Shown here piece by piece: positions 1 through 5,257 of a stretch of DNA of 5,257 nt. The DNA lies in the NCBI GenBank assembly GCA_023390215.1, contig JAEWDG010000314.1, positions 1-5,257 of the forward strand. Reading direction: 5' to 3'. The notes below the pieces were generated by a model that was not told the origin of the DNA, searched no databases, and worked only from the letters and a program-made list of their open reading frames with translations. Every line of letters starts with the position of its first letter. Position 1 is the stretch's first letter. This DNA is from Bacteroidota bacterium (GTDB taxonomy: Bacteria; Bacteroidota; Bacteroidia; Chitinophagales; Chitinophagaceae). The position numbers were made by a program, and so were the translations under genes.

Positions 1-23
1 ATAGATCATTAATCATTTACAGT

Positions 24-584
24 CTAATCCGTTTCCAGCAACGTGTAGATAGCAGAATCCAGGAATTTTCCGTTATGATACATATTCTGCCGGTGATATG
101 CTTCCCGCCGGAATCCACATGATTCCAGCAGTGAAGCAGAAGCAAGATTATCTGGATTGATATTAGCTTCAATGCTATGGAATCCACATGTATTGAAAAT
201 ATAGTCGGAGGTTTTTTGCAGCGCTTCTTTCATAATACCTTTCTGCCAGTATTCAGGCAACAGCGTATATCCAACTTCTGTTCTGAAGTTTGGCTTGTCC
301 ATTCGCCAGTATGCAATATTTCCAATGGCTACGCCTGGGTTATTTTTCAGTTCCAGCATCCAGAAAACTGCATCATTTTTTTCTTCTGCATCAAGAATCT
401 CCCGCATCTTGGCTTTCGTTGCTTTCAGGTCTTTATCGGGATCGCGGTCCAGGTATCTTATGATCAACGGCTCGGAGCGCATGCGGTGTAAGACGCCAGC
501 ATCCGAATCTCTAAGTTTACGGAATAATAAACGTTCAGTCTCTAAAACCGGAAATACCGAAAAGTCGACATTCAGCGTGCGCAT
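24..584 (-). CDS. GNAT family N-acetyltransferase, RimJ/RimL type
   Basis: A 186-residue cytoplasmic protein of the GNAT superfamily, which transfers an acyl group from acyl-CoA to an amine. Visible landmarks are the ETERL strand at residues 15-19, typical of the RimJ/RimL (Acetyltransf_3-like) branch; the IGNI strand at 88-91; the acetyl-CoA pyrophosphate loop in EVGYTLLPEYWQKGIMKEAL (103-122), where WQKGIM fits a relaxed Q/R-x-x-G-x-A pattern; and the C-terminal NPDNLASASLLESCGF block (143-158). Length fits a complete single-domain GNAT. The first ATG is chosen because the conserved ETERL strand begins only 14 residues later. It starts 9 nt after the sucC stop on the same strand with no strong Shine-Dalgarno site, so it is probably the second gene of a sucC transcript. 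The acceptor substrate is unknown: ribosomal protein N-termini, small molecules and antibiotics are all acceptors in this branch, so no symbol is given. Confidence 0.9.
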   Translation of the reverse strand: MRTLNVDFSVFPVLETERLLFRKLRDSDAGVLHRMRSEPLIIRYLDRDPDKDLKATKAKMREILDAEEKNDAVFWMLELKNNPGVAIGNIAYWRMDKPNFRTEVGYTLLPEYWQKGIMKEALQKTSDYIFNTCGFHSIEANINPDNLASASLLESCGFRREAYHRQNMYHNGKFLDSAIYTLLETD

Positions 585-593
585 CTTTAACAG

Positions 594-1805
594 TTAAGCG
601 ACAGCCTTATTCACCAACCCCGCAGCTTCACTGAGCAAAATCGCGCTCTGAACTTTCAGACCACTTTCATCAATCAGTTTTTTTGCCACATCTGCATAGG
701 TTCCCTGAAGCCGAACGATGATCGGAATCTGGATGTTTCCAATAGATTTATACGCATCAATTACTCCCTGTGCAACACGATCGCAACGTACGATTCCACC
801 AAAAATATTAATGAGGATGGCTTTCACTTTTGGATCTTTCAGAATAATGCGGAAGCCGGCTTCAACCGTTTGAGCATTTGCCGTACCGCCTACATCGAGG
901 AAGTTTGCAGGTTCACCACCGCTGAGCTTGATCATGTCCATCGTAGCCATCGCGAGCCCGGCACCATTAACCATACAACCTACATTACCGTCTAACTTAA
1001 CGAAATTCAAATTGTATTTCGCTGCTTCCACTTCGGTTGGATCTTCTTCAGTTATATCACGAAGTGCCGCAATATCTGCATGACGCATTAAAGCGTTATC
1101 ATCGATGTTCATTTTACAATCCACTGCGATGATCTTATCATCACTGGTTTTGAACATCGGATTAATTTCAATCATTCCGCAATCCATATCCACATACGCA
1201 TTGTACAGATTGGTCACGAATTTTACGCAGTTCTTAAAAGCTTCGCCGCTCAGGCCAAGATTAAAAGCGATCTTTCTTGCCTGAAAACCCTGTAAACCTG
1301 CGGAAGGGTAAACCCATTCTTTAAAGATTTTTTCAGGCGTTTCGTGTGCCACATCCTCTATGCTCATTCCGCCTTCGGTACTGTACATGATCACATTCTG
1401 ACCTTTAGTACGGTCAAGTAAAATAGACAGATAATATTCTTTTACCGGATTGGGTCCATCATAATATACATCCTGTGCGATCAACACTTTATTAACCAGC
1501 TTTCCGTCAGGACCTGTTTGAATGGTAACCAGGGTGCCACCAAGTATATTCGTGGCGATCTTCACAACATCTTCCGCTGATTTACCTACGGCTACACCAC
1601 GCTGGTCTTTACCAACGATGTTCCCTTTACCGCGACCGCCAGCATGGATCTGGGCTTTTACAACAGCGAACTTACTGCCGAACTGTGTATGGATCTGACG
1701 ATAAGCCTCTTCTGCCTCAGTGGGCGTGCTTACTGCAATCCCTTCCTGAACGGGCACATTGAATTTTTTTAACAGTTGCTTGGCCTGGTATTCGTGTAAA
1801 TTCAT
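594..1805 (-). CDS. sucC: Succinyl-CoA synthetase (ADP/GDP-forming), beta subunit
   Basis: Beta subunit of succinyl-CoA ligase, the TCA-cycle enzyme that interconverts succinyl-CoA and succinate with substrate-level nucleotide phosphorylation; it works with the alpha subunit SucD, which is not in this window. The 403 residues begin with the classic MNLHEYQAKQLL and form an ATP-grasp domain: Lys50 and the HAGGRGKG loop (54-61) for nucleotide, then EINP (213-216) and Asp229 for the metal. The C-terminal ligase domain has VNGAGLAM (279-286), NFLDVGG (301-307) and the family signature GGIVRCDRVAQG (336-347). It is about 15 residues longer than the 388-residue E. coli protein, mainly in the N-terminal half, with no missing motif or frameshift. 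The catalytic phosphohistidine belongs to SucD, so its absence here is expected. Separation from sucD is, to my knowledge, common in Bacteroidota. A GNAT gene follows after 9 nt, and a dyad abuts the start codon. Confidence 0.97.
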   Translation of the reverse strand: MNLHEYQAKQLLKKFNVPVQEGIAVSTPTEAEEAYRQIHTQFGSKFAVVKAQIHAGGRGKGNIVGKDQRGVAVGKSAEDVVKIATNILGGTLVTIQTGPDGKLVNKVLIAQDVYYDGPNPVKEYYLSILLDRTKGQNVIMYSTEGGMSIEDVAHETPEKIFKEWVYPSAGLQGFQARKIAFNLGLSGEAFKNCVKFVTNLYNAYVDMDCGMIEINPMFKTSDDKIIAVDCKMNIDDNALMRHADIAALRDITEEDPTEVEAAKYNLNFVKLDGNVGCMVNGAGLAMATMDMIKLSGGEPANFLDVGGTANAQTVEAGFRIILKDPKVKAILINIFGGIVRCDRVAQGVIDAYKSIGNIQIPIIVRLQGTYADVAKKLIDESGLKVQSAILLSEAAGLVNKAVA

Positions 1806-1823
1806 CGCGAAAAATTTTCGCGA
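1805..1823. promoter_or_regulatory. Perfect 19-bp dyad touching the sucC start codon
   Basis: TCGCGAAAA and TTTTCGCGA form 9-bp inverted arms around a single central base (1814). The left arm shares base 1805 with the sucC ATG on the minus strand. The whole element lies between a TAnnTTTG-like box (1821-1828) and the start codon. It could be a repressor operator or, in the mRNA, a hairpin of about 8 bp with a 3-nt loop occluding the start. The symmetry is read directly; the function is inferred. Confidence 0.5.
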
Positions 1824-1828
1824 AGATA
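1821..1828 (-). promoter_or_regulatory. Possible -7 promoter element of sucC
   Basis: On the minus strand the bases read TATCTTCG, one mismatch from the Bacteroidota -7 consensus TAnnTTTG. It ends 15 nt before the sucC ATG, so transcription would begin inside the adjacent dyad and leave a leader of about a dozen bases. No TTTG (-33) box lies 17-23 nt upstream, so the call is weak. Confidence 0.3.
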
Positions 1829-1917
1829 ATTAAAAAGCCGTTCGATAACCCCGTCGTTCTGAATCCTTTAATAACAGGAACTGTATGCTTAAACATCCGG
1901 TTTTGCAGCCTTCAGCT

Positions 1918-1925
1918 TAAATTTG
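1918..1925 (+). promoter_or_regulatory. -7 promoter element (TAnnTTTG) of the porin gene
   Basis: TAAATTTG matches the Bacteroidota primary-sigma -7 consensus TAnnTTTG exactly and ends 8 nt before the porin ATG. Initiation a few bases downstream would give a leader of about 0-5 nt. A TTTG at 1902-1905 is only 12 nt upstream, shorter than the usual spacing, so a proper -33 box is not evident. The 1806-1933 region also contains a direct repeat GCTTAAA (1887-1893 and 1915-1921) of unknown meaning. Confidence 0.5.
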
Positions 1926-1933
1926 CGGCCTAT

Positions 1934-3961
1934 ATGCGAAAGCGGATCCTGTACAAAATTTTACTGTTTGCCCTGAGTATTGTGGTTTACGGTACCGGCT
2001 GGTCGCAGGTGCGCAGGGGAACCGGAATCGGTGAAGTGACGAACAGGGTAAAATCTTTGAGACAAATCGGGCAGGGGTCAAAAGATTCTGCCAGTGGGTT
2101 TAAACGAAGAGACGACCGTAAGGATTCCATTACGATCTATTACACCTATTTTGATTCTTCTAACCGCCGTTACCTGGATTCCTCTGTAAACGATTTCAGT
2201 AACTACTTCACCGTTCCTTCTGATTATATTTATCTGGGAAATAATGGTGCCGCGGCATACCCGGTATTATTTCAACCCTATAGCAAGCTGGGATGGGATG
2301 CAGGATTTCATGCTTTTGATATTTACCGGTCTACGGTTGAAGGCACCCGGTTATATAAACCCACCAGGCCTTTTTCTGAACTGGATTATCAGCTTGCTTC
2401 CGGAAAGGAACAAATGATGCGGGCACTGCACACGCAAAATCCGAAACCTAATATAAATTTTGGATTTGATTACCGTCTCATTTCAGCCCCTGGTTTTTTT
2501 ACTTCTCAGGGAAATAACCACAACAGTTACCGTTTATATGGAACATATCAGGGTAAGCGTAAACGTTATAACAGCACGCTGATCTTCGTAGGGAACACGC
2601 TGCGTGCCTCACAGAACGGAGGTATTGTAAATGATAGCCTGTTGGCCGACCCCAACAGCAAAGACCGTTTTAGTATTGATGTTAACCTCGGTAACCGTAA
2701 CGGGTTTTCCAGTAACCCTTTCTCAACAAAAGTGAATACGGGAAATATCTATAAAGATTTCACCATACTGTTCAGGAACAGCTACGATCTCGGAAAAAAG
2801 GATTCACTCATCATTAATGATTCAACAACAGAACATCTTTTTTATCCGAAGCTACGGATTCAGCATACGCTGCAATACAGCAGTTATAATTATAAGTTCC
2901 TGGATAATTTTGCGGATTCAGCCATTTACAAAGACTGGTTCAATGTTCAGTTTGCGAAAGCTTTGGATACGTTCAGCATACAGGAAAAATGGTCTGTATT
3001 AAGTAATGATCTTTCACTGTATTCATTTCCTGAGACGAAAAACCCAACTCAGTTCATCATGGCCGGCATAACCCAGGAGCAAATTCTGGGCAAACGGGAT
3101 AGTTCAGACAGTAAGCTGAGTAATCTTTTCCTGCATGGAGAGTACCGAAACCGCACGCGAAACCGCTTCTGGGATGTATTGCTGAAAGCAGAATTTTATT
3201 TTGGCGGTTATAATGCAGGAGATTACCAGATGTACGGGAAGATAAACCGCTATTTGAATAAAGGGCTCGGGAACATTAGTATATTTTTCAAAAACAGCAA
3301 TCGCAGACCTTCATTCGTATTTGAAAACGCATCTGCATTTAATCTTGGAGATACGATGTCGTTAAAGAAAGAGAATATTATTTCCTTTGGAGCTGTTTCA
3401 GAAAATGCTTTTGCTACATTAAGTTTCACCAATCACCTCATTACGAACTATACTTATTTCCGTGATTATATCCACAAGGATCAGTATAGCAAGGTTATCA
3501 ATCTCATTCAGGTAACTGCTTCAAAAAAAATCCGGATCTCCAGACATTGGAACTGGTATACACAGGTTGCATTACAACAGGTCGACGGGTCAGCGCCGAT
3601 CAGGGTTCCTTTATTTTATACGCGTAACAGGCTGGCCTATGAGGGGAACTTCTTTAAGAATCTGAATATTAGTACGGGGCTGGAACTCAGGTATTTTACT
3701 CCGTTCAAAGCAAATGGTTTTTCTCCTGTAACGGCACAGTTTATTCCACAGGATACTGCAACCATCCGGAATCGTCCCGATATTGCCGCCTTTGTGCACC
3801 TGCGCATCAAAGCATTTACCTTATTTGTGCGCGGGGAAAATCTGAATACGGTCAGTTTCGCTAATGGATTCAGTTTCACGGAAAATAACTTCGCAGCACC
3901 ACATTATCCCACGCAGGGCTTTATTTTAAGATTGGGTGTGAAGTGGTGGTTCGTGAATTAG
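1934..3961 (+). CDS. Putative outer-membrane porin (Porin_10-like beta-barrel)
   Basis: A 675-residue exported protein. A basic and hydrophobic signal peptide (MRKRILYKILLFALSIVVYG) ends near GWSQ at residue 25. A Ser/Asp/Arg-rich linker follows (about 30-65), then a region strongly reminiscent of the Bacteroidota putative porin family: YIYLGNNGAAAYPVLFQP (98-115), WDAGFHAFDIYR (121-132), the TRPFSELDYQLASG stretch (144-157), LHTQNPKPNINFGFDYRLISAPGFF around 165-189, and NNHNSYR (194-200). The remainder alternates aromatic/hydrophobic and polar residues, as beta-strands do, and the chain ends in LRLGVKWWFVN, an aromatic-rich terminal strand typical of barrels inserted by the BAM machinery. 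No TonB box, plug domain or SusC signature is visible. The expected role is passive diffusion across the outer membrane; the substrate is unknown. This ATG gives the signal peptide directly, and no other in-frame ATG lies between it and the TAnnTTTG box. It is divergent from sucC and stands as a single gene. Confidence 0.85.
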   Translation: MRKRILYKILLFALSIVVYGTGWSQVRRGTGIGEVTNRVKSLRQIGQGSKDSASGFKRRDDRKDSITIYYTYFDSSNRRYLDSSVNDFSNYFTVPSDYIYLGNNGAAAYPVLFQPYSKLGWDAGFHAFDIYRSTVEGTRLYKPTRPFSELDYQLASGKEQMMRALHTQNPKPNINFGFDYRLISAPGFFTSQGNNHNSYRLYGTYQGKRKRYNSTLIFVGNTLRASQNGGIVNDSLLADPNSKDRFSIDVNLGNRNGFSSNPFSTKVNTGNIYKDFTILFRNSYDLGKKDSLIINDSTTEHLFYPKLRIQHTLQYSSYNYKFLDNFADSAIYKDWFNVQFAKALDTFSIQEKWSVLSNDLSLYSFPETKNPTQFIMAGITQEQILGKRDSSDSKLSNLFLHGEYRNRTRNRFWDVLLKAEFYFGGYNAGDYQMYGKINRYLNKGLGNISIFFKNSNRRPSFVFENASAFNLGDTMSLKKENIISFGAVSENAFATLSFTNHLITNYTYFRDYIHKDQYSKVINLIQVTASKKIRISRHWNWYTQVALQQVDGSAPIRVPLFYTRNRLAYEGNFFKNLNISTGLELRYFTPFKANGFSPVTAQFIPQDTATIRNRPDIAAFVHLRIKAFTLFVRGENLNTVSFANGFSFTENNFAAPHYPTQGFILRLGVKWWFVN

Positions 3962-3969
3962 CGGTGATC

Positions 3970-4007
3970 TACATTCATGATCGATGATTTATTGATGTAT
4001 GATTTTT
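3970..4007 (+). terminator. Weak terminator-like hairpin after the porin gene
   Basis: TACAT (3970-3974) pairs with ATGTA (3995-3999), and TCAT (3975-3978) can pair with ATGA (3984-3987) inside it. T5 follows at 4003-4007. The stem is short and AT-rich, with an interior loop, so it would be weak. Its only support is position, a few bases after the porin stop. Confidence 0.2.
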
Positions 4008-4047
4008 GAGTAACATGATACATTCATATTGCGGATGCTTTTTGACA

Positions 4048-4064
4048 TTTGAATTTTGAATTTT
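4048..4064 (+). repeat. Heptanucleotide tandem repeat (TTTGAAT)
   Basis: Two full copies of TTTGAAT (4048-4054 and 4055-4061) plus a partial third (TTT). Short period-7 runs of this composition are familiar in Bacteroidota intergenic DNA. It may simply be slippage in AT-rich sequence. It lies about 45 nt upstream of the -7 box at 4109, so it is not in the usual -33 position. Confidence 0.4.
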
Positions 4065-4108
4065 AGTCATGTTTAACATATATGTCTCGCCTGCTCGATA
4101 AAGCTTCG

Positions 4109-4116
4109 TAATTTTG
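4109..4116 (+). promoter_or_regulatory. -7 promoter element (TAnnTTTG) of the HYC_CC_PP gene
   Basis: TAATTTTG is an exact TAnnTTTG match ending only 4 nt before the GTG start codon at 4121. The usual spacing to the transcription start would put +1 at or next to that G, implying a leaderless mRNA. Its first three bases (TAA) are also an in-frame stop, which rules out a longer upstream start for the gene. No TTTG is seen at -33 spacing. Confidence 0.5.
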
Positions 4117-4120
4117 CCTT

Positions 4121-4510
4121 GTGAAGAAACCCCTGCTTCTCATAATTAGTTTTGTTTACCTGCTCTCAGTAACGGGTCTTTCGTTCGACCTGCATTACTG
4201 CATGGGTAAACTGGCTGATGTAGAGTGGCCTGGAGTAAAGAACGACAAATGCGGGCGCTGCGGAATGCAGAACAGTAAAAAGAAGTCGGGCTGTTGCCAT
4301 AATGAACCCCGGTTTGTCAAAATCAGCGATGAACACCAGTATTCAAATGCTTTTCAGGTAACCGAACCCGGAGTATATATCGTTCAGCTTCCGGAGTTTG
4401 CGATACCTGGTACGGAGATGTTGCCTGTTTACTCCAGAGTTAGGTCTTTCCACGCGTTCGCGTATTCCTCTCCTCCACTTTATTTACGATACCGGGTATT
4501 CAGAATTTAG
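4121..4510 (+). CDS. HYC_CC_PP family exported protein
   Basis: A 129-residue protein carrying all three motifs that give the HYC_CC_PP family its name. HYCMG is at 25-29, immediately after a hydrophobic signal segment (about 4-21). GCCH is at 57-60. The SPP motif (117-119) begins the C-terminal SPPLYLRYRVFRI. A further CGRCG (44-48) adds a CxxC pair, so the mature N-terminal half holds Cys27, Cys44, Cys47, Cys58 and Cys59 plus His25 and His60, a plausible soft-metal site. Family members occur in Bacteroidota, commonly near metal-transport or HMA genes as far as I recall; their biochemical role is undefined. Location is probably periplasmic or envelope. The GTG start is chosen because the in-frame stop TAA at 4109-4111 blocks extension, and the next in-frame ATG (residue 28) would remove the signal segment and HYC. 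An HMA-domain gene follows 61 nt downstream on the same strand. Confidence 0.92.
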   Translation: MKKPLLLIISFVYLLSVTGLSFDLHYCMGKLADVEWPGVKNDKCGRCGMQNSKKKSGCCHNEPRFVKISDEHQYSNAFQVTEPGVYIVQLPEFAIPGTEMLPVYSRVRSFHAFAYSSPPLYLRYRVFRI

Positions 4511-4513
4511 AAG

Positions 4514-4551
4514 TATCGTTTTCGTTTATTTCAAACGATAGCTGATTTTTT
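4514..4551 (+). terminator. Intercistronic hairpin plus T-run (terminator or attenuator candidate)
   Basis: TATCGTTT (4514-4521) and AAACGATA (4533-4540) are perfect 8-bp arms with an 11-nt loop, beginning 3 nt after the HYC_CC_PP stop. T6 follows at 4546-4551. The loop contains a second TCGTTT (4522-4527), tandem to the first, which could pair instead with AAACGA (4533-4538) in a tighter 6-bp, 5-nt-loop hairpin. The stem is AT-rich and the T-run is 5 nt away, so termination would be partial at best; an operator or RNA-processing site is an alternative. No clear TAnnTTTG box follows before the next ATG, which argues for read-through. Confidence 0.35.
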
Positions 4552-4571
4552 AAACTTTTAAATTCTTTAAA

Positions 4572-5114
4572 ATGAAATTATTATTTTCCTTACTGCTGTC
4601 TGCAGTATGTTTTGGTTCCTATGCCCAGGTGAATAAAATAACGATCCAGGCCAGTGGATTAACCTGCAGCATGTGCAGCAATGCCATTAATAAAAGTCTG
4701 AAAACTATTCCTTATGTAGAGACGGTATACTCAAACATTAAAAGTTCAAGTTTTGATATAACGGTTAAACCCGGAGCGGATGTAAACTTTGACGATTTTA
4801 AAAAGAAAGTTGAAGATGCTGGTTTCTCAATAGCAGGCCTCACCGCAGAAGTAAATTTTCAACGTGCGAAAATGGAGAAAGATGCGCATATCACATTAGG
4901 TAAAATGAACCTGCATGTGGTGAAGTTTGCCGGCCAGCAGGTGCAGGGACCACAAACCATCCGACTTCTCGATAAGGGTTTTGTTTCTTCAAAAGAGTAC
5001 CGGCAAAACGCAGGGCTTACAACGATGGAATGTTATAAAACAGGTAAGGCTGCGGGTTGTTGCAAAGACCACGGTATAGATAAAGGAACAAGGGTTTACC
5101 ATGTTAGTATTTAG
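4572..5114 (+). CDS. Exported heavy-metal-associated (HMA) domain protein
   Basis: A 180-residue protein with a signal peptide (MKLLFSLLLSAVCFGSYAQ, cleavage near residue 18-19) followed at once by an HMA fold (about 22-88). The metal loop is GLTCSMCSNAI with Cys32 and Cys35, and the domain ends in DAGFSI, typical of the last helix and strand. HMA domains usually bind Cu(I) or related soft metals and act as chaperones; here the signal peptide puts the domain in the periplasm or envelope, unlike cytosolic CopZ-type proteins. The C-terminal extension (about 90-180) is not a second HMA copy. It is basic and holds Cys154, Cys163, Cys164 and His167 (MEC, then GCCKDH), a possible second metal site. 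ATG 4572 is the only sensible start: an in-frame TAA lies at 4551-4553, and the signal peptide begins at M1. It lies 61 nt after the HYC_CC_PP gene and overlaps the next gene by 14 nt. Metal identity is inferred from the family. Confidence 0.9.
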   Translation: MKLLFSLLLSAVCFGSYAQVNKITIQASGLTCSMCSNAINKSLKTIPYVETVYSNIKSSSFDITVKPGADVNFDDFKKKVEDAGFSIAGLTAEVNFQRAKMEKDAHITLGKMNLHVVKFAGQQVQGPQTIRLLDKGFVSSKEYRQNAGLTTMECYKTGKAAGCCKDHGIDKGTRVYHVSI

Positions 5115-5257
5115 ACCCGTTACAACCCCGGTTTTCCAGATGCGCTGGCCTGTCATTTTAGTGTTTCTGTTTTGTACCATGGGTAAAAACCTGGAAGCGC
5201 AGGAATTATTCACATACAGTGAGCCCGCTAGTAATATGGCAGCAAAGAGTATAGGCG
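5101..5257 (+). CDS. Exported protein, N-terminal fragment (cut by window edge)
   Basis: The open frame continues past the right edge; 52 codons are visible. From ATG 5101 the product begins MLVFRPVTTPVFQ, then MRWPVILVFLFCTMGKNLEAQ, a clear signal segment with probable cleavage after EAQ, then ELFTYSEPASNMAAKSIG. The EPASNMAAKSIG start of the mature region resembles, from memory, Bacteroidota predicted outer-membrane barrel proteins found beside HMA genes; this cannot be verified from so short a piece. The first ATG overlaps the HMA gene by 14 nt in another frame and is preceded by AAGGAACAAGGG (from 5085). An internal ATG at 5140 would begin the signal peptide more compactly and leave a 25-nt gap; it is equally plausible. 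Close linkage suggests translation coupled to the HMA protein. Confidence 0.7.
   Translation, partial: MLVFRPVTTPVFQMRWPVILVFLFCTMGKNLEAQELFTYSEPASNMAAKSIG

Larger units (their letters stand above)
3962..4108. other. AT-rich intergenic spacer with short repeats
   Basis: Most of the 159-bp gap between the porin and the HYC_CC_PP gene; no ORF or RNA gene is visible. It holds a 9-bp direct repeat TACATTCAT (3970-3978 and 4019-4027), many ATGAT/GATG words, a weak hairpin with a T-run (3970-4007) and a heptad repeat (4048-4064). These may be remnants of simple-sequence expansion. Confidence 0.5.

Noticed and set aside
177..597. Plus-strand open frames of about 100 codons (177-491 and 295-597)
   Set aside because: They lie antisense to the GNAT gene, whose protein has recognisable family motifs; their translations show no family features.
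1887..1921. Direct repeat GCTTAAA (1887-1893, 1915-1921) as an operator pair
   Set aside because: Seven AT-rich bases repeated once in a 128-bp gap is weak evidence; recorded only inside the promoter entry.
2817..3002. Plus-strand 61-codon frame inside the porin gene
   Set aside because: Out-of-frame shadow; the porin frame is uninterrupted through it, so no frameshift is implied.
3250..3879. Minus-strand open frames at 3250-3432, 3611-3799 and 3637-3879
   Set aside because: They are antisense to the continuous porin frame, overlap one another and have no recognisable motifs.
1934..3961. TonB-dependent receptor (SusC-like) reading of the large barrel gene
   Set aside because: No plug domain, TonB box or carboxypeptidase-like N-terminal domain is visible; the N-terminal blocks match the putative porin family instead.
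3962..4120. CRISPR, attachment site or mobile-element remnant in the repeat-bearing spacer
   Set aside because: The repeats are only 7-9 bp, few and without regular spacers; no transposase, integrase or terminal inverted repeats are present.
4989..5213. Minus-strand 74-codon frame at the right end
   Set aside because: Antisense to the HMA protein C-terminus and to the signal peptide of the following gene; its protein has no motif.

Overview
The window looks like chromosomal DNA from a member of the Bacteroidota, probably in or near the Chitinophagaceae/Sphingobacteriales. Three things point there: a Bacteroidota-type putative porin (Porin_10-like), an HYC_CC_PP family protein (a Bacteroidota-specific family), and promoter-like TAnnTTTG elements just upstream of start codons in place of Shine-Dalgarno sites. 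The assignment rests on family recognition by eye; no search was run.

Layout. Positions 24-1805 (minus strand) hold sucC, the beta subunit of succinyl-CoA synthetase, followed 9 nt later by a RimJ/RimL-type GNAT acetyltransferase; they are probably co-transcribed. A 128-bp divergent intergenic region (1806-1933) holds a perfect 19-bp dyad that touches the sucC start codon and a consensus TAnnTTTG box 8 nt before the next gene. Positions 1934-3961 (plus strand) encode a 675-residue outer-membrane beta-barrel, the putative porin. A 159-bp AT-rich spacer follows, with short repeats and a second TAnnTTTG box.

From 4121 to the right edge lies a second plus-strand cluster. It has an HYC_CC_PP protein (GTG start), an exported heavy-metal-associated (HMA) domain protein with a CxxC motif, and the first 52 codons of another exported protein that overlaps the HMA gene by 14 nt and runs off the window. 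All three have N-terminal export signals. The first two are rich in Cys/His motifs, so the cluster is best read as an envelope metal-handling (most likely copper) module. Its biochemical function is not shown by the sequence.

Most of the window is ordinary: a TCA-cycle enzyme, a GNAT and a porin. The parts most worth a second look are the exported metal cluster with its intercistronic hairpin, the dyad at the sucC start, and the boxes implying leaderless or nearly leaderless mRNAs.
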